Below, piece after piece: positions 1 through 5,773 of a DNA stretch of 15,904 nt (positions within the stretch are counted from its first letter, which is position 1; each line of letters begins with the position of its first letter). Both the position numbers and the translations under genes were made by a program. The notes below the pieces were generated by a model that saw nothing but the letters and a program-made list of their open reading frames with translations, was not told the origin of the DNA and searched no databases. Source of the DNA: Desulfovibrio sp. (GTDB taxonomy: Bacteria > Desulfobacterota > Desulfovibrionia > Desulfovibrionales > Desulfovibrionaceae); NCBI GenBank assembly GCA_020217165.1, contig JAIWOE010000072.1:1-15904 (forward strand), read 5' to 3'.

Positions 1-548
1 GGGCCAATGACCATGGTGTTGGGCCGCACACCCACGGCGGCGCGCACGACCTCCTTGGCGGTTTCCACGGCCTTGACCGGGTCGGAATCGGCGTGGCTCC
101 ATTGGGTGGCCCCGGACAGGGTGGCCTTGTTGGACACGGCGTAGTTGGCGGCGTTGCGGGCCAGGGCGGCCTGTTCGGCCTCCAGGTTCAGGGCCACCAC
201 GTCCTGCACCATGCGGATGGCCCCCCTGGCCAGGTCGATGCCCGGCACGGCCGCGGCGTCTTCCAGGAGCTCCACGGGCACCAGGCCGGCCAGGCCGTGG
301 TCCGTCAGGGAGTAGCTCTCCCCGGCGTAGCCGTACTGCACCGTGGCCACGGTGGTGCCCGGCGCGCGGGCCGTGGCGTAGCGCCGGAAGTTTTCGCGGC
401 CGAACTGGACGATCTTGCCGCCGCGCGCCCCCACGGGCACCGGGGGGAAGAGCCGCATGCCCACCATGGTCCCGTTGGTGTAGCCGCGGGCCACGTTGGT
501 CAGGATGGGATCAATAACGCGAGCCTGGGAAGCGGTCATTTGCGACAC
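1..548 (-). CDS. Phage major capsid protein (3' part beyond window)
   Basis: The first 182 codons of a capsid protein whose C-terminus lies outside the window. It should form the icosahedral shell. The visible part starts with an ordered N-arm (SQARVIDPILTNVARGY), then RLFPPVPVGARGGKIVQFG, then a segment with YGYAGESYSLTDHGL and LVPVELLEDAAAVPGIDL, features I associate with capsid proteins found beside DUF2190 cement proteins. It does not look like the Mu gpT head subunit, so the shell module may have a different ancestry from the rest of the phage. I chose GTG at 548 because GAGAGG lies 8 bases upstream; an ATG at 539 is 17 bases from that site. It follows the cement protein by 38 bases in the same operon. 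Confidence 0.8.
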   Translation of the reverse strand, partial: MSQMTASQARVIDPILTNVARGYTNGTMVGMRLFPPVPVGARGGKIVQFGRENFRRYATARAPGTTVATVQYGYAGESYSLTDHGLAGLVPVELLEDAAAVPGIDLARGAIRMVQDVVALNLEAEQAALARNAANYAVSNKATLSGATQWSHADSDPVKAVETAKEVVRAAVGVRPNTMVIG

Positions 549-586
549 GGTGGTGTCCTCTCTTTTATAATGATGTGCGCCAGGGG

Positions 587-925
587 CTACGCGCCGGGCA
601 GCAGCAGGGCTTCGATCTTCTGGCCGGCGGCCGTGGCGGCCTGCAGGGCAATGGCCACCTTCACGCCGGTGTTATGGACCATGGCGCGGCCGTCGGCCCC
701 GGCCTTGAGGGCTGCCCCGGCGGTGATGGCCTCGCCGGCCTCGACCATGCCGGTGCCGAGGACGTCACAGGGAAACAGCGCGCCCGAGGCCGCGTCGGAC
801 CGGGACACGCCCAGGGCCGCCGCGCCGGCCGTGGCCACCTGGGCCCCGGCGGCCGTGACAAAACGATGGGCGGTCACCGCACCCGAGGCCGTGAGGGGCA
901 GGGTCAAAATGGGTCGGAATTGCAT
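587..925 (-). CDS. DUF2190 capsid cement / decoration protein
   Basis: 112 residues, very rich in alanine, glycine and valine, with short beta-type segments typical of DUF2190 proteins: an N-terminal LTLPLTASGAVTAHRFV, a central GVSRSDAASGALFPCDVLGTG stretch, and a C-terminal ITAGAALKAGADGRAMVH segment in which the gene product is described as a fluctuating value field by the family profile. Proteins of this family sit on the outside of the capsid and stabilise the expanded shell. Placement between protease/scaffold and major capsid protein is the usual one. The start has AGGAG six bases upstream, and that site overlaps the stop codon of the protease gene, so translation is probably coupled. 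Family assignment is from recognition of the pattern, not from a search. Confidence 0.78.
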   Translation of the reverse strand: MQFRPILTLPLTASGAVTAHRFVTAAGAQVATAGAAALGVSRSDAASGALFPCDVLGTGMVEAGEAITAGAALKAGADGRAMVHNTGVKVAIALQAATAAGQKIEALLLPGA

Positions 926-934
926 GGGCGTCTC

Positions 935-1465
935 CTACTTGCCCTGCACGGCCAGCACGGCCGTCAGGTAATCCATGTCGGGATGGGCGCGTTGGTGCGC
1001 CAGGGCCTTGGCATGCAGGGCCGCGCCGGCAGGGTCCACGGTGTAGCCGGCGGGGGCGGCAAAGCTGACGTGCTCGGGGGTCTGCCCATCGCCCGTCCGA
1101 TCCGGGGCCACCTCGCCGTAGACGATGGCTTCCGGCAGGCCCTCCAGGGCCTCGGCCAGGGCCTGGTGCAGGGGCCGGGCCGCCGCGCCTTCGCCAAACT
1201 GGACCACTTGCGGCTCCGCAGTGGATGCGCCAGTGGTATTGGCCGCGTGTTCCGCGCCGGGCAGGGCCAGGGCCGTGAGGGCCGCGGCCATCACCGGGGC
1301 CAGGCCGGGCGGCAGCTTGCCCTTGGCGGCCAGGCCTTCGCAAAAGGCCACGTGCCCGGTGTGCGCCTTGTCCCGCGCATGCTGGGCCACCAGGCGTTCG
1401 CGGGCCGCCAACTCCGTCCGCAGCCGGGCGTTTTCGGCCCGCAGCGTCTTCAGTTCTTCATCCAT
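935..1465 (-). CDS. Nested scaffold protein (Mu Z-like internal start)
   Basis: An in-frame internal ATG at 1465 inside the protease gene would give a 176-residue protein starting MDEELKTLRAENARL. It is preceded by AAAGGA seven bases upstream. In Mu, gene Z starts inside gene I and encodes the scaffold as a separate product from the same frame. Here the internal start falls exactly between the protease domain and the coiled coil, after a repetitive Thr/Pro/Asp linker (TPKDTPKDT), which supports the same design. The ribosome site and its position are read from sequence; separate production of the short protein is inferred from Mu. Confidence 0.6.
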   Translation of the reverse strand: MDEELKTLRAENARLRTELAARERLVAQHARDKAHTGHVAFCEGLAAKGKLPPGLAPVMAAALTALALPGAEHAANTTGASTAEPQVVQFGEGAAARPLHQALAEALEGLPEAIVYGEVAPDRTGDGQTPEHVSFAAPAGYTVDPAGAALHAKALAHQRAHPDMDYLTAVLAVQGK

Positions 1466-2026
1466 GAGGGTGTCCTTTGGGGTATCCTTTGGGGTGGTGT
1501 CTTCCTGGGGGGTGGACTCGGAAAACTGCACGCCGTCCAGCTCCACCGTCACCAGGCCTTCGGCGTCGCTGTCGGCAAACGCCGGCGGCGGCAGGCCCTT
1601 CACGGCCGGTGGCTGCGCCCCGAGGAAGCCCACATGGCGCAGGTAGTAGACGCCGGGCACGGGGTTGGACTTGGCGTGGGGAGGATAAAACGAGGCGCTG
1701 ATCTTCTTGTAGAGTCCGGTGTTCACGGCCCCGGCAAACTCCGGGGCCACCGGGCCGGGGGTGGCCCCCAGCTCCAGGCCGGATTGGCCGGGGTGCACAG
1801 TCAGGCTCTTGACCCAGCCGTAGGCCGGGGCATCCGTGGCCGGATGGCCGATGACCAGGGGGGCCTCGTGCTTCGCGGGGTCATAGGCCGCGGCCGTGGC
1901 GGTCAGGTCCGCGTCGGAAAAATGCAGTTCCTGGCCGTCCATGGCCGTGTGCGTGCCGGAACGAAAGATGATCAGGTGGCGGGGCGGGGCCTTGTGCGAG
2001 TCTGCCCCGTGTACTGTGTGGGCCAT
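935..2026 (-). CDS. Mu I-like head maturation protease with C-terminal scaffold
   Basis: 363 residues, close to the length of Mu gpI (about 360). The N-terminal half is the protease: HLIIFRSGTHTAMDGQELHFS, a Y/FDPAKHEAPLVIGHP motif (around residues 45-65) and LYKKISASFYPPH, all typical of the Mu I family. A PT/D-rich linker (around 170-187) leads to a coiled-coil region (LKTLRAENARLRTELA) that acts as the assembly scaffold. The protease processes head proteins during prohead maturation. An in-frame reading continues upstream to 2428, but that part is antisense to the next gene; ATG at 2026 is preceded by GGAGG with good spacing, so I start there. The active-site residues were not assigned. 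The operon is interrupted upstream by a plus-strand gene, so this gene may need its own promoter in 2027-2375. Confidence 0.88.
   Translation of the reverse strand: MAHTVHGADSHKAPPRHLIIFRSGTHTAMDGQELHFSDADLTATAAAYDPAKHEAPLVIGHPATDAPAYGWVKSLTVHPGQSGLELGATPGPVAPEFAGAVNTGLYKKISASFYPPHAKSNPVPGVYYLRHVGFLGAQPPAVKGLPPPAFADSDAEGLVTVELDGVQFSESTPQEDTTPKDTPKDTLMDEELKTLRAENARLRTELAARERLVAQHARDKAHTGHVAFCEGLAAKGKLPPGLAPVMAAALTALALPGAEHAANTTGASTAEPQVVQFGEGAAARPLHQALAEALEGLPEAIVYGEVAPDRTGDGQTPEHVSFAAPAGYTVDPAGAALHAKALAHQRAHPDMDYLTAVLAVQGK
1471..1496 (-). repeat. Short tandem repeat encoding the TPKD linker
   Basis: The unit TCCTTTGGGGT (plus-strand view) occurs twice, 12 bases apart, and encodes the repeated TPKD in the linker between protease and scaffold. 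One copy also supplies the AAAGGA ribosome site of the nested scaffold start. Confidence 0.6.
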
Positions 2027-2207
2027 GGCGTCGTCCTCCATGGCCAGGACACTACCCAAGGCCGCCGCCCGCCGCAGGATGGCATGACTTCCTGGCGGGT
2101 GGCCCGTGCCGGAGGATGCTATGCAGGAGGATTGCGGCCGGGGTGCGGCATGGAGGTGGCGGGCCGGGCAGACACGGACATCCAGAATGCGGTTGCGGCC
2201 CTGCCGT

Positions 2208-2242
2208 AGAACCCGCGTTAATTTCGCCAGAACCTGCGTTAA
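2208..2242. repeat. Direct repeat AGAACCYGCGTTAA, two copies 21 bases apart
   Basis: AGAACCCGCGTTAA at 2208-2221 and AGAACCTGCGTTAA at 2229-2242 differ at one base. The 21-base period is two helical turns, so both copies face the same side of the DNA, as expected for a regulator binding site upstream of the cargo gene. The regulator is unknown. Confidence 0.6.
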
Positions 2243-2322
2243 AAACGACGCAGATTCCAAAAACGGATCACTGGCCGCCCTGGCATCTGCAATGCGTCTC
2301 AGGGCAAATTTGACGGCCCCAG

Positions 2323-2337
2323 GCGGGTGACACCCGC
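2323..2337. promoter_or_regulatory. Operator-like palindrome
   Basis: GCGGGTG-A-CACCCGC is a perfect inverted repeat with a single central base, 38 bases upstream of the cargo gene start. Its one-base centre suits a dimeric DNA-binding protein better than an RNA hairpin. It lies 8 bases after a TTGACG box, a place where a bound repressor would block RNA polymerase. Function is inferred. Confidence 0.45.
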
Positions 2338-2375
2338 AACCGACTGTGGCAACGTGGCCTGGCCGGGAGGATTGC

Positions 2376-3290
2376 ATGAACACGAACAAGCTCGCCGCCT
2401 TTTTTGCCGAAGAACAACCAGACTTCATTGTCTATCTCGACTTTGTGCCTGGGAAGTCCTCCCCACAGCGCCTCCTCGCCGCCCTGCACGATCACCTGGA
2501 GGCCATGGAGGCCTTTGACAGAAAGCTGGCGTCCTGCCTTTCGCCAGGGGCCAAGGTTGTGCTGACCCTTGAAAACGCCAAGGAAGGCTCGATCTTCCTG
2601 TTTATCAAGACCGCCCTGGAATCGCTTGATGACGATGCCCTGAAGCAGGGGGAATTCAAAAAGGTTGTGGGGGCCTACCTGGTCAAGGCCAAGGCCAAGG
2701 CGCTGGACTACCTGAACACGCGGCAGGGGATTGGCGGGAAGCACGAGTTGCAGCAACTGTCGTCCGATCTCCGCGGGCTTGCCGAAGAGACCAAGGTGCG
2801 GCAAATGGCCGGCTACAGGTCCTTGCCCCCGCATGAGCTTGCGGAATCCCTTGCCGAACTGGCCAACCCCCTGGAGAACCTGAACCCCGGAGAGCGCATC
2901 GGCATGTTTTCCGATCAAGGGAACGTGCTGTTTGACAAGCCGATGCCGCCGGTCCCGCCGGAAGCGATCATGGCCATTGCACGTGAGCGCGTGCTGGGAA
3001 ACGAGGTCACCCTCATCCTGATGGTCCGCCGGCCGGACTTCCTGGGCGAGGCGCAATGGGAGTTCAGGCATCAAAAGAAGAAGCTCCTTGCCAAGATTGC
3101 CGACCAGGCCTGGCTGGACCGATTCCACGCGGGCGAAATATCCATTGCCCCCGGAGACGCCCTGCAGTGCCGCGTGTATGAGGAATACACCTATGCCGAT
3201 GACGGCGAGGTGGTGAGCGAATATCGCGTCATCAGACGTGTTGAAAGTGTGATTCGCCACCAGTCTTTTTCCTTGGTCCAAGACGAATAG
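2376..3290 (+). CDS. Unknown plus-strand cargo protein (304 aa)
   Basis: I do not recognise a named family. The start at 2376 has GGGAGG five bases upstream; an earlier in-frame ATG at 2346 lacks one. The protein appears soluble and cytoplasmic, with no signal peptide. Residues 16-24 (DFIVYLDFV) look like a beta strand, followed by an amphipathic helix (30-56), then VVLTLENAKEGSIFLFIKTAL (61-81) and a lysine-rich helix around VVGAYLVKAKAKAL (97-110). The second half holds strand-like segments ending in a YTYADDGEVVSEYRVIRRVESV hairpin-like stretch. The LEN-x-x-EGS motif followed by KKVVGAYLVKAKA reminds me of uncharacterised proteins of phages and defence islands, a weak recollection. It sits alone, on the opposite strand to the head operon, where Mu has gene G, and converges on the F gene with a 25-base gap. 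This is the usual arrangement of a prophage-expressed accessory gene such as an exclusion or abortive-infection factor. Confidence 0.8.
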   Translation: MNTNKLAAFFAEEQPDFIVYLDFVPGKSSPQRLLAALHDHLEAMEAFDRKLASCLSPGAKVVLTLENAKEGSIFLFIKTALESLDDDALKQGEFKKVVGAYLVKAKAKALDYLNTRQGIGGKHELQQLSSDLRGLAEETKVRQMAGYRSLPPHELAESLAELANPLENLNPGERIGMFSDQGNVLFDKPMPPVPPEAIMAIARERVLGNEVTLILMVRRPDFLGEAQWEFRHQKKKLLAKIADQAWLDRFHAGEISIAPGDALQCRVYEEYTYADDGEVVSEYRVIRRVESVIRHQSFSLVQDE

Positions 3291-3315
3291 CTCCCCCCTG
3301 TCATTCCCCGCGGCA

Positions 3316-4059
3316 TCATTTCCCCTGCTCCAGCATCCGCTGCAACCGCTCCCGGATGCCCTCCGGATACTTGCTCAGGTCCGGCTGCCAGGCCTCCTTG
3401 CCCGGATTGCCGGCAAAGCCCGCATCCGGTCGCAGGGGCCGGGCCGGCATGGGGCCGTGCTCGCCCACAGGTTCAATGAGGTCATCCTTGAGGTACTCTT
3501 CCACGGCCAGGCCGCGGGCGCGGACCTCCTCGGCAGACAGGGTCTTGACCTTGCACCGGCAGCGGAAGCCATTCGGAGGATACCAGGTGTCCCAAAAGGG
3601 GGAGTCGTGGCGGTACACCTTGCCATGCAGCGCCCGGTGCGTCGGACGGGTGCGGCTGTCGTTCACGGCGCTGTACTGCCAGTAGGGCCGGTCTTCGGCC
3701 ACCTCCGCCATTTGCTTGTACCGCCCGACGTTGTAGGCCGTCTGCAGGTTCGTCCGGAAGATGTTGTCCATGCGCCAGGCCTTTTCGCCAATCCAGCCGT
3801 TGTCCTCCCAGACATTGGCCAGGCGCTGCTTGAACTGCTCCAGGGTGAGGCCATCCTGCAGGGCGGCCTCCATGCCCTGGTGGACCTGATGCAGCATGTC
3901 CGCCCGCGCCAGGCCGCTGACGGTGAAGGCCCGCACCCGCTGGGCCTCGGCCAGGCGGTAGAATTCCGTCGAGGTGAGCTGGATCTTCTGCCGCCAGAAC
4001 TCCAGGGCCTCTTGCATGGGCAGGGCTGGAGGCAGCGCCGGCAAGGTGGCGTCAGGCAT
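3316..4059 (-). CDS. Mu F-like head morphogenesis protein (gp30)
   Basis: 247 residues of the Phage_Mu_F / SPP1 gp7 family, a minor head protein that joins the portal during prohead assembly. The diagnostic segment is well kept: an IFRTNLQTAYNVGRYKQM helix (about residues 115-135), WQYSAVNDSRTRPTHRALHGKV, then WDTWYPPNGFRCRCKVKTL with the Cys-Arg-Cys pair. The reading frame extends upstream to 4242, but AAGGAGG eight bases before ATG 4059 and an 8-base overlap with the portal stop fix the start. The overlap implies translational coupling. Its 3' end faces the plus-strand cargo gene tail to tail. The following Mu gene, G (gp31), is not found here. Confidence 0.92.
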   Translation of the reverse strand: MPDATLPALPPALPMQEALEFWRQKIQLTSTEFYRLAEAQRVRAFTVSGLARADMLHQVHQGMEAALQDGLTLEQFKQRLANVWEDNGWIGEKAWRMDNIFRTNLQTAYNVGRYKQMAEVAEDRPYWQYSAVNDSRTRPTHRALHGKVYRHDSPFWDTWYPPNGFRCRCKVKTLSAEEVRARGLAVEEYLKDDLIEPVGEHGPMPARPLRPDAGFAGNPGKEAWQPDLSKYPEGIRERLQRMLEQGK

Positions 4060-5638
4060 CGTCCCCGCCTCCTTCTCCCCGGCCTTCCGCCTGCTCCCCC
4101 TGCACCTGCTCCCGCCCATGCAGTTCCGCGGCCACGCTGGCCCGGTGCAGGGCATCGGCCAGGGCCGCCTGGCCTGGGCTCTCGCCGTCCATGGCTGCGG
4201 CCAGCAGGATGCGCAGATCCTCAAAGGAGGTGGCCCGCGCAATCACGGCGTCAATCTCCCCGGCCAGGCTGGCGGCGGCGGCAACGCCCTCGGGGCACAC
4301 GCCGGCCACCAAATCTTCCAACGCCTGCTGGTCCGGCGTAAAGCGGCGGGCCGAAACGGGCTGTTCGGCAAAGGCCGGCGGCTCCTTTGGTTCCTTGTTC
4401 GCCTGCGCTTCGGGCGTGTCTTCCGACGTCTCTTCCGCCTGGCCCTCTTCCCGTGGCTCCGCTTCCGGCCCCGGCTCCGGCGTCTTTTCCACGGCCTCCC
4501 ATTCCCCGCCGTAGCTGTCCTGGATGTGCTTGAGGGTCGGCCGGGCCACGCCCATGCTGCAGATTTGCACCTCGCGCTTGACCTGGGCGTCAAGATCCTC
4601 ATCCTCAAAGACGCGCCAGACGCGGGGCACGGCCGCGCCGGGGAAGTTCCATTCCGTGAGCCAGCGGGCCGGCCCATCGCAGAAGCTGCCGCACAGCAAA
4701 TCCGCATCGGCCTTGATGATGGCGTCGGCCACCCGCTCGCGCTCGCCCTCGCCGCCCAGGCTGCCGGGGGTGCCCTTGGCCGTGGCGGTCTGGCCGATGC
4801 AGACCAGCAAAATCGCCTCGTTGCAGGCGTTGATAAAGCCCTGGTAATCCACGCTGCCGGCGCGGGTGGCCTCCAGCAGCTCCACCAGCATGCCATCCGG
4901 GACGATAATGGCGGAATCGCGCTGGATGGCCGTCAAGGCCTCCAGCAGCCGGCCCTTGTCCACCTCGCTGGAGCCTGACGGATACTTGCCCAACGCCGTG
5001 GGCGCGGCGTACTTTTCCAGGTACGTGGCCCAAAATCTCCAGGCGTTGCGCTTGAGCCACACGGGCCAGTACAGATAGTGCGCCAGGCCCAGGCCATAGG
5101 GCGCGTCGTCATGGTCCGCCCCGGCCCGGAAGACCCAGAACTTGCGCTCGGGCATGAGCTCGCCGGGCATGGCGTCAGCCAGGGTCAAGAGCCGCAGGCG
5201 GCCTGCGCCGTCAAAGCCGAAGCGCCGCCGGTTGCGCACGCGGACATCCTCCAGCCGCACGAACCGCCCGTCCCGCGTCCACAAACACTCGGCCACGGCA
5301 AAGCCGTAGTAGACCCCGGCCAGCATGGCCAGGGTGATGCGGTCCCACTGCAACGCCTCCAGGGTCTCTTGCAGAAAGGCCGCGGCGGCCTTGTCCTTGG
5401 CCCGCGCGCCGCCAGGCTCGACCTTCCAATCCCGGGCAATGACGCCGTGGGCGCGCTGGGTGATGGCGGTCTTGACGTGATCGTCCCGCAAGACCTCCTC
5501 ATACAATCGATAGTCCCCGCCGCCGCGCTCCAGGAGCACGCGGTCATCCACCGGGGCCAGCATGAGGGGCGAAAGCCAGCCCCGGACAATATCCCGCCCG
5601 TCTCGGGAGGCGGCAATTTCGTTGCGATCAGGCAACAT
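4052..5638 (-). CDS. DUF935 portal protein (Mu gp29)
   Basis: 528 residues of the DUF935 family, the Mu-type portal that forms the dodecameric DNA entry ring at one capsid vertex. Family features include DYRLYEEVLRDDHVKTAITQRAHGVIARDW near the N-terminus, WDRITLAMLAGVYYGFAVAECLW, APYGLGLAHYLYWPVWLKRNAWRFW and the LLVCIGQTATAKGTPGSLGG segment. A proline/glutamate-rich stretch (about residues 384-422) divides the core from a C-terminal helical part, and its charge suggests a flexible linker. A longer frame starts at 5650, but ATG 5638 has TGAGG six bases upstream while 5650 has no ribosome site. The gene follows a hairpin-rich gap downstream of the terminase, and its stop overlaps the F start. 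Confidence 0.93.
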   Translation of the reverse strand: MLPDRNEIAASRDGRDIVRGWLSPLMLAPVDDRVLLERGGGDYRLYEEVLRDDHVKTAITQRAHGVIARDWKVEPGGARAKDKAAAAFLQETLEALQWDRITLAMLAGVYYGFAVAECLWTRDGRFVRLEDVRVRNRRRFGFDGAGRLRLLTLADAMPGELMPERKFWVFRAGADHDDAPYGLGLAHYLYWPVWLKRNAWRFWATYLEKYAAPTALGKYPSGSSEVDKGRLLEALTAIQRDSAIIVPDGMLVELLEATRAGSVDYQGFINACNEAILLVCIGQTATAKGTPGSLGGEGERERVADAIIKADADLLCGSFCDGPARWLTEWNFPGAAVPRVWRVFEDEDLDAQVKREVQICSMGVARPTLKHIQDSYGGEWEAVEKTPEPGPEAEPREEGQAEETSEDTPEAQANKEPKEPPAFAEQPVSARRFTPDQQALEDLVAGVCPEGVAAAASLAGEIDAVIARATSFEDLRILLAAAMDGESPGQAALADALHRASVAAELHGREQVQGEQAEGRGEGGGDDA

Positions 5639-5660
5639 AGAAAACCTCATGAGAGGATAC

Positions 5661-5679
5661 GGGGGAACTGAGTTCCCCC
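5661..5679. repeat. Perfect hairpin 1 of 3 in the terminase-portal gap
   Basis: GGGGGAAC-TGA-GTTCCCCC: 8-base arms and a 3-base loop. On the minus strand it lies in the portal leader, about 22 bases before the start codon at 5638. No T run follows on either strand, so it is not a standard terminator. Confidence 0.75.
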
Positions 5680-5692
5680 GCGCCCCCTCCGT

Positions 5693-5725
5693 TTTTCCGG
5701 CCCGTGGCGGCCACGGGCCGGAAAA
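5693..5725. repeat. Perfect hairpin 2 of 3 in the terminase-portal gap
   Basis: Arms TTTTCCGGCCCGTGG and CCACGGGCCGGAAAA with loop CGG, a 15-base perfect stem. The T and A tracts are part of the stem and point the wrong way for a classic terminator on either strand. It may act as an mRNA processing or stability element, or be a REP-like repeat. Confidence 0.8.
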
Positions 5726-5738
5726 TGAACCGGGGGGC

Positions 5739-5761
5739 CTGGGGGAGCCGTGCTCCCCCAG
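5739..5761. repeat. Perfect hairpin 3 of 3 in the terminase-portal gap
   Basis: CTGGGGGAGC-CGT-GCTCCCCCAG: 10-base arms, 3-base loop, 13 bases beyond the terminase stop on the minus strand. It would protect the 3' end of a terminase message or attenuate transcription into the portal gene. Confidence 0.78.
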
Positions 5762-5773
5762 TACGCCTTTTCT

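Larger units (their letters stand above)
2027..2375. promoter_or_regulatory. Divergent intergenic region between protease gene and plus-strand cargo gene
   Basis: About 350 bases with no convincing gene. It separates the minus-strand protease gene (start 2026) from the plus-strand cargo gene (start 2376), so it should carry at least the cargo promoter. It holds a 14-base direct repeat (2208-2221 and 2229-2242), a 15-base perfect palindrome (2323-2337) and a TTGACG box at 2310-2315 that resembles a -35 element, without a good -10 at the right distance. The protease-proximal half is as GC-rich as the phage genes, while 2205-2315 is richer in A and T. I could not place a promoter with confidence. 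Confidence 0.5.

Noticed and set aside
93..2209. Long plus-strand open frames opposite the capsid, cement and protease genes
   Set aside because: They are antisense to clear phage genes, are low-complexity Gly/Arg/His or Ala-rich translations typical of GC-rich shadows, and have no ribosome sites.
2027..2428. Upstream extension of the protease frame to 2428
   Set aside because: It would run through the intergenic region and into the antisense of the cargo gene; the start at 2026 has a good ribosome site and gives the usual family length.
2268..3281. 337-residue minus-strand frame opposite the plus-strand cargo gene
   Set aside because: Both strands are open here. The plus frame has a ribosome site, balanced composition and convincing secondary structure; the minus translation is His/Gln/Gly-rich like other shadows.
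5693..5725. Rho-independent terminator after the terminase gene
   Set aside because: The stem is strong, but the A and T tracts belong to the stem and no T run follows it in the direction of transcription.
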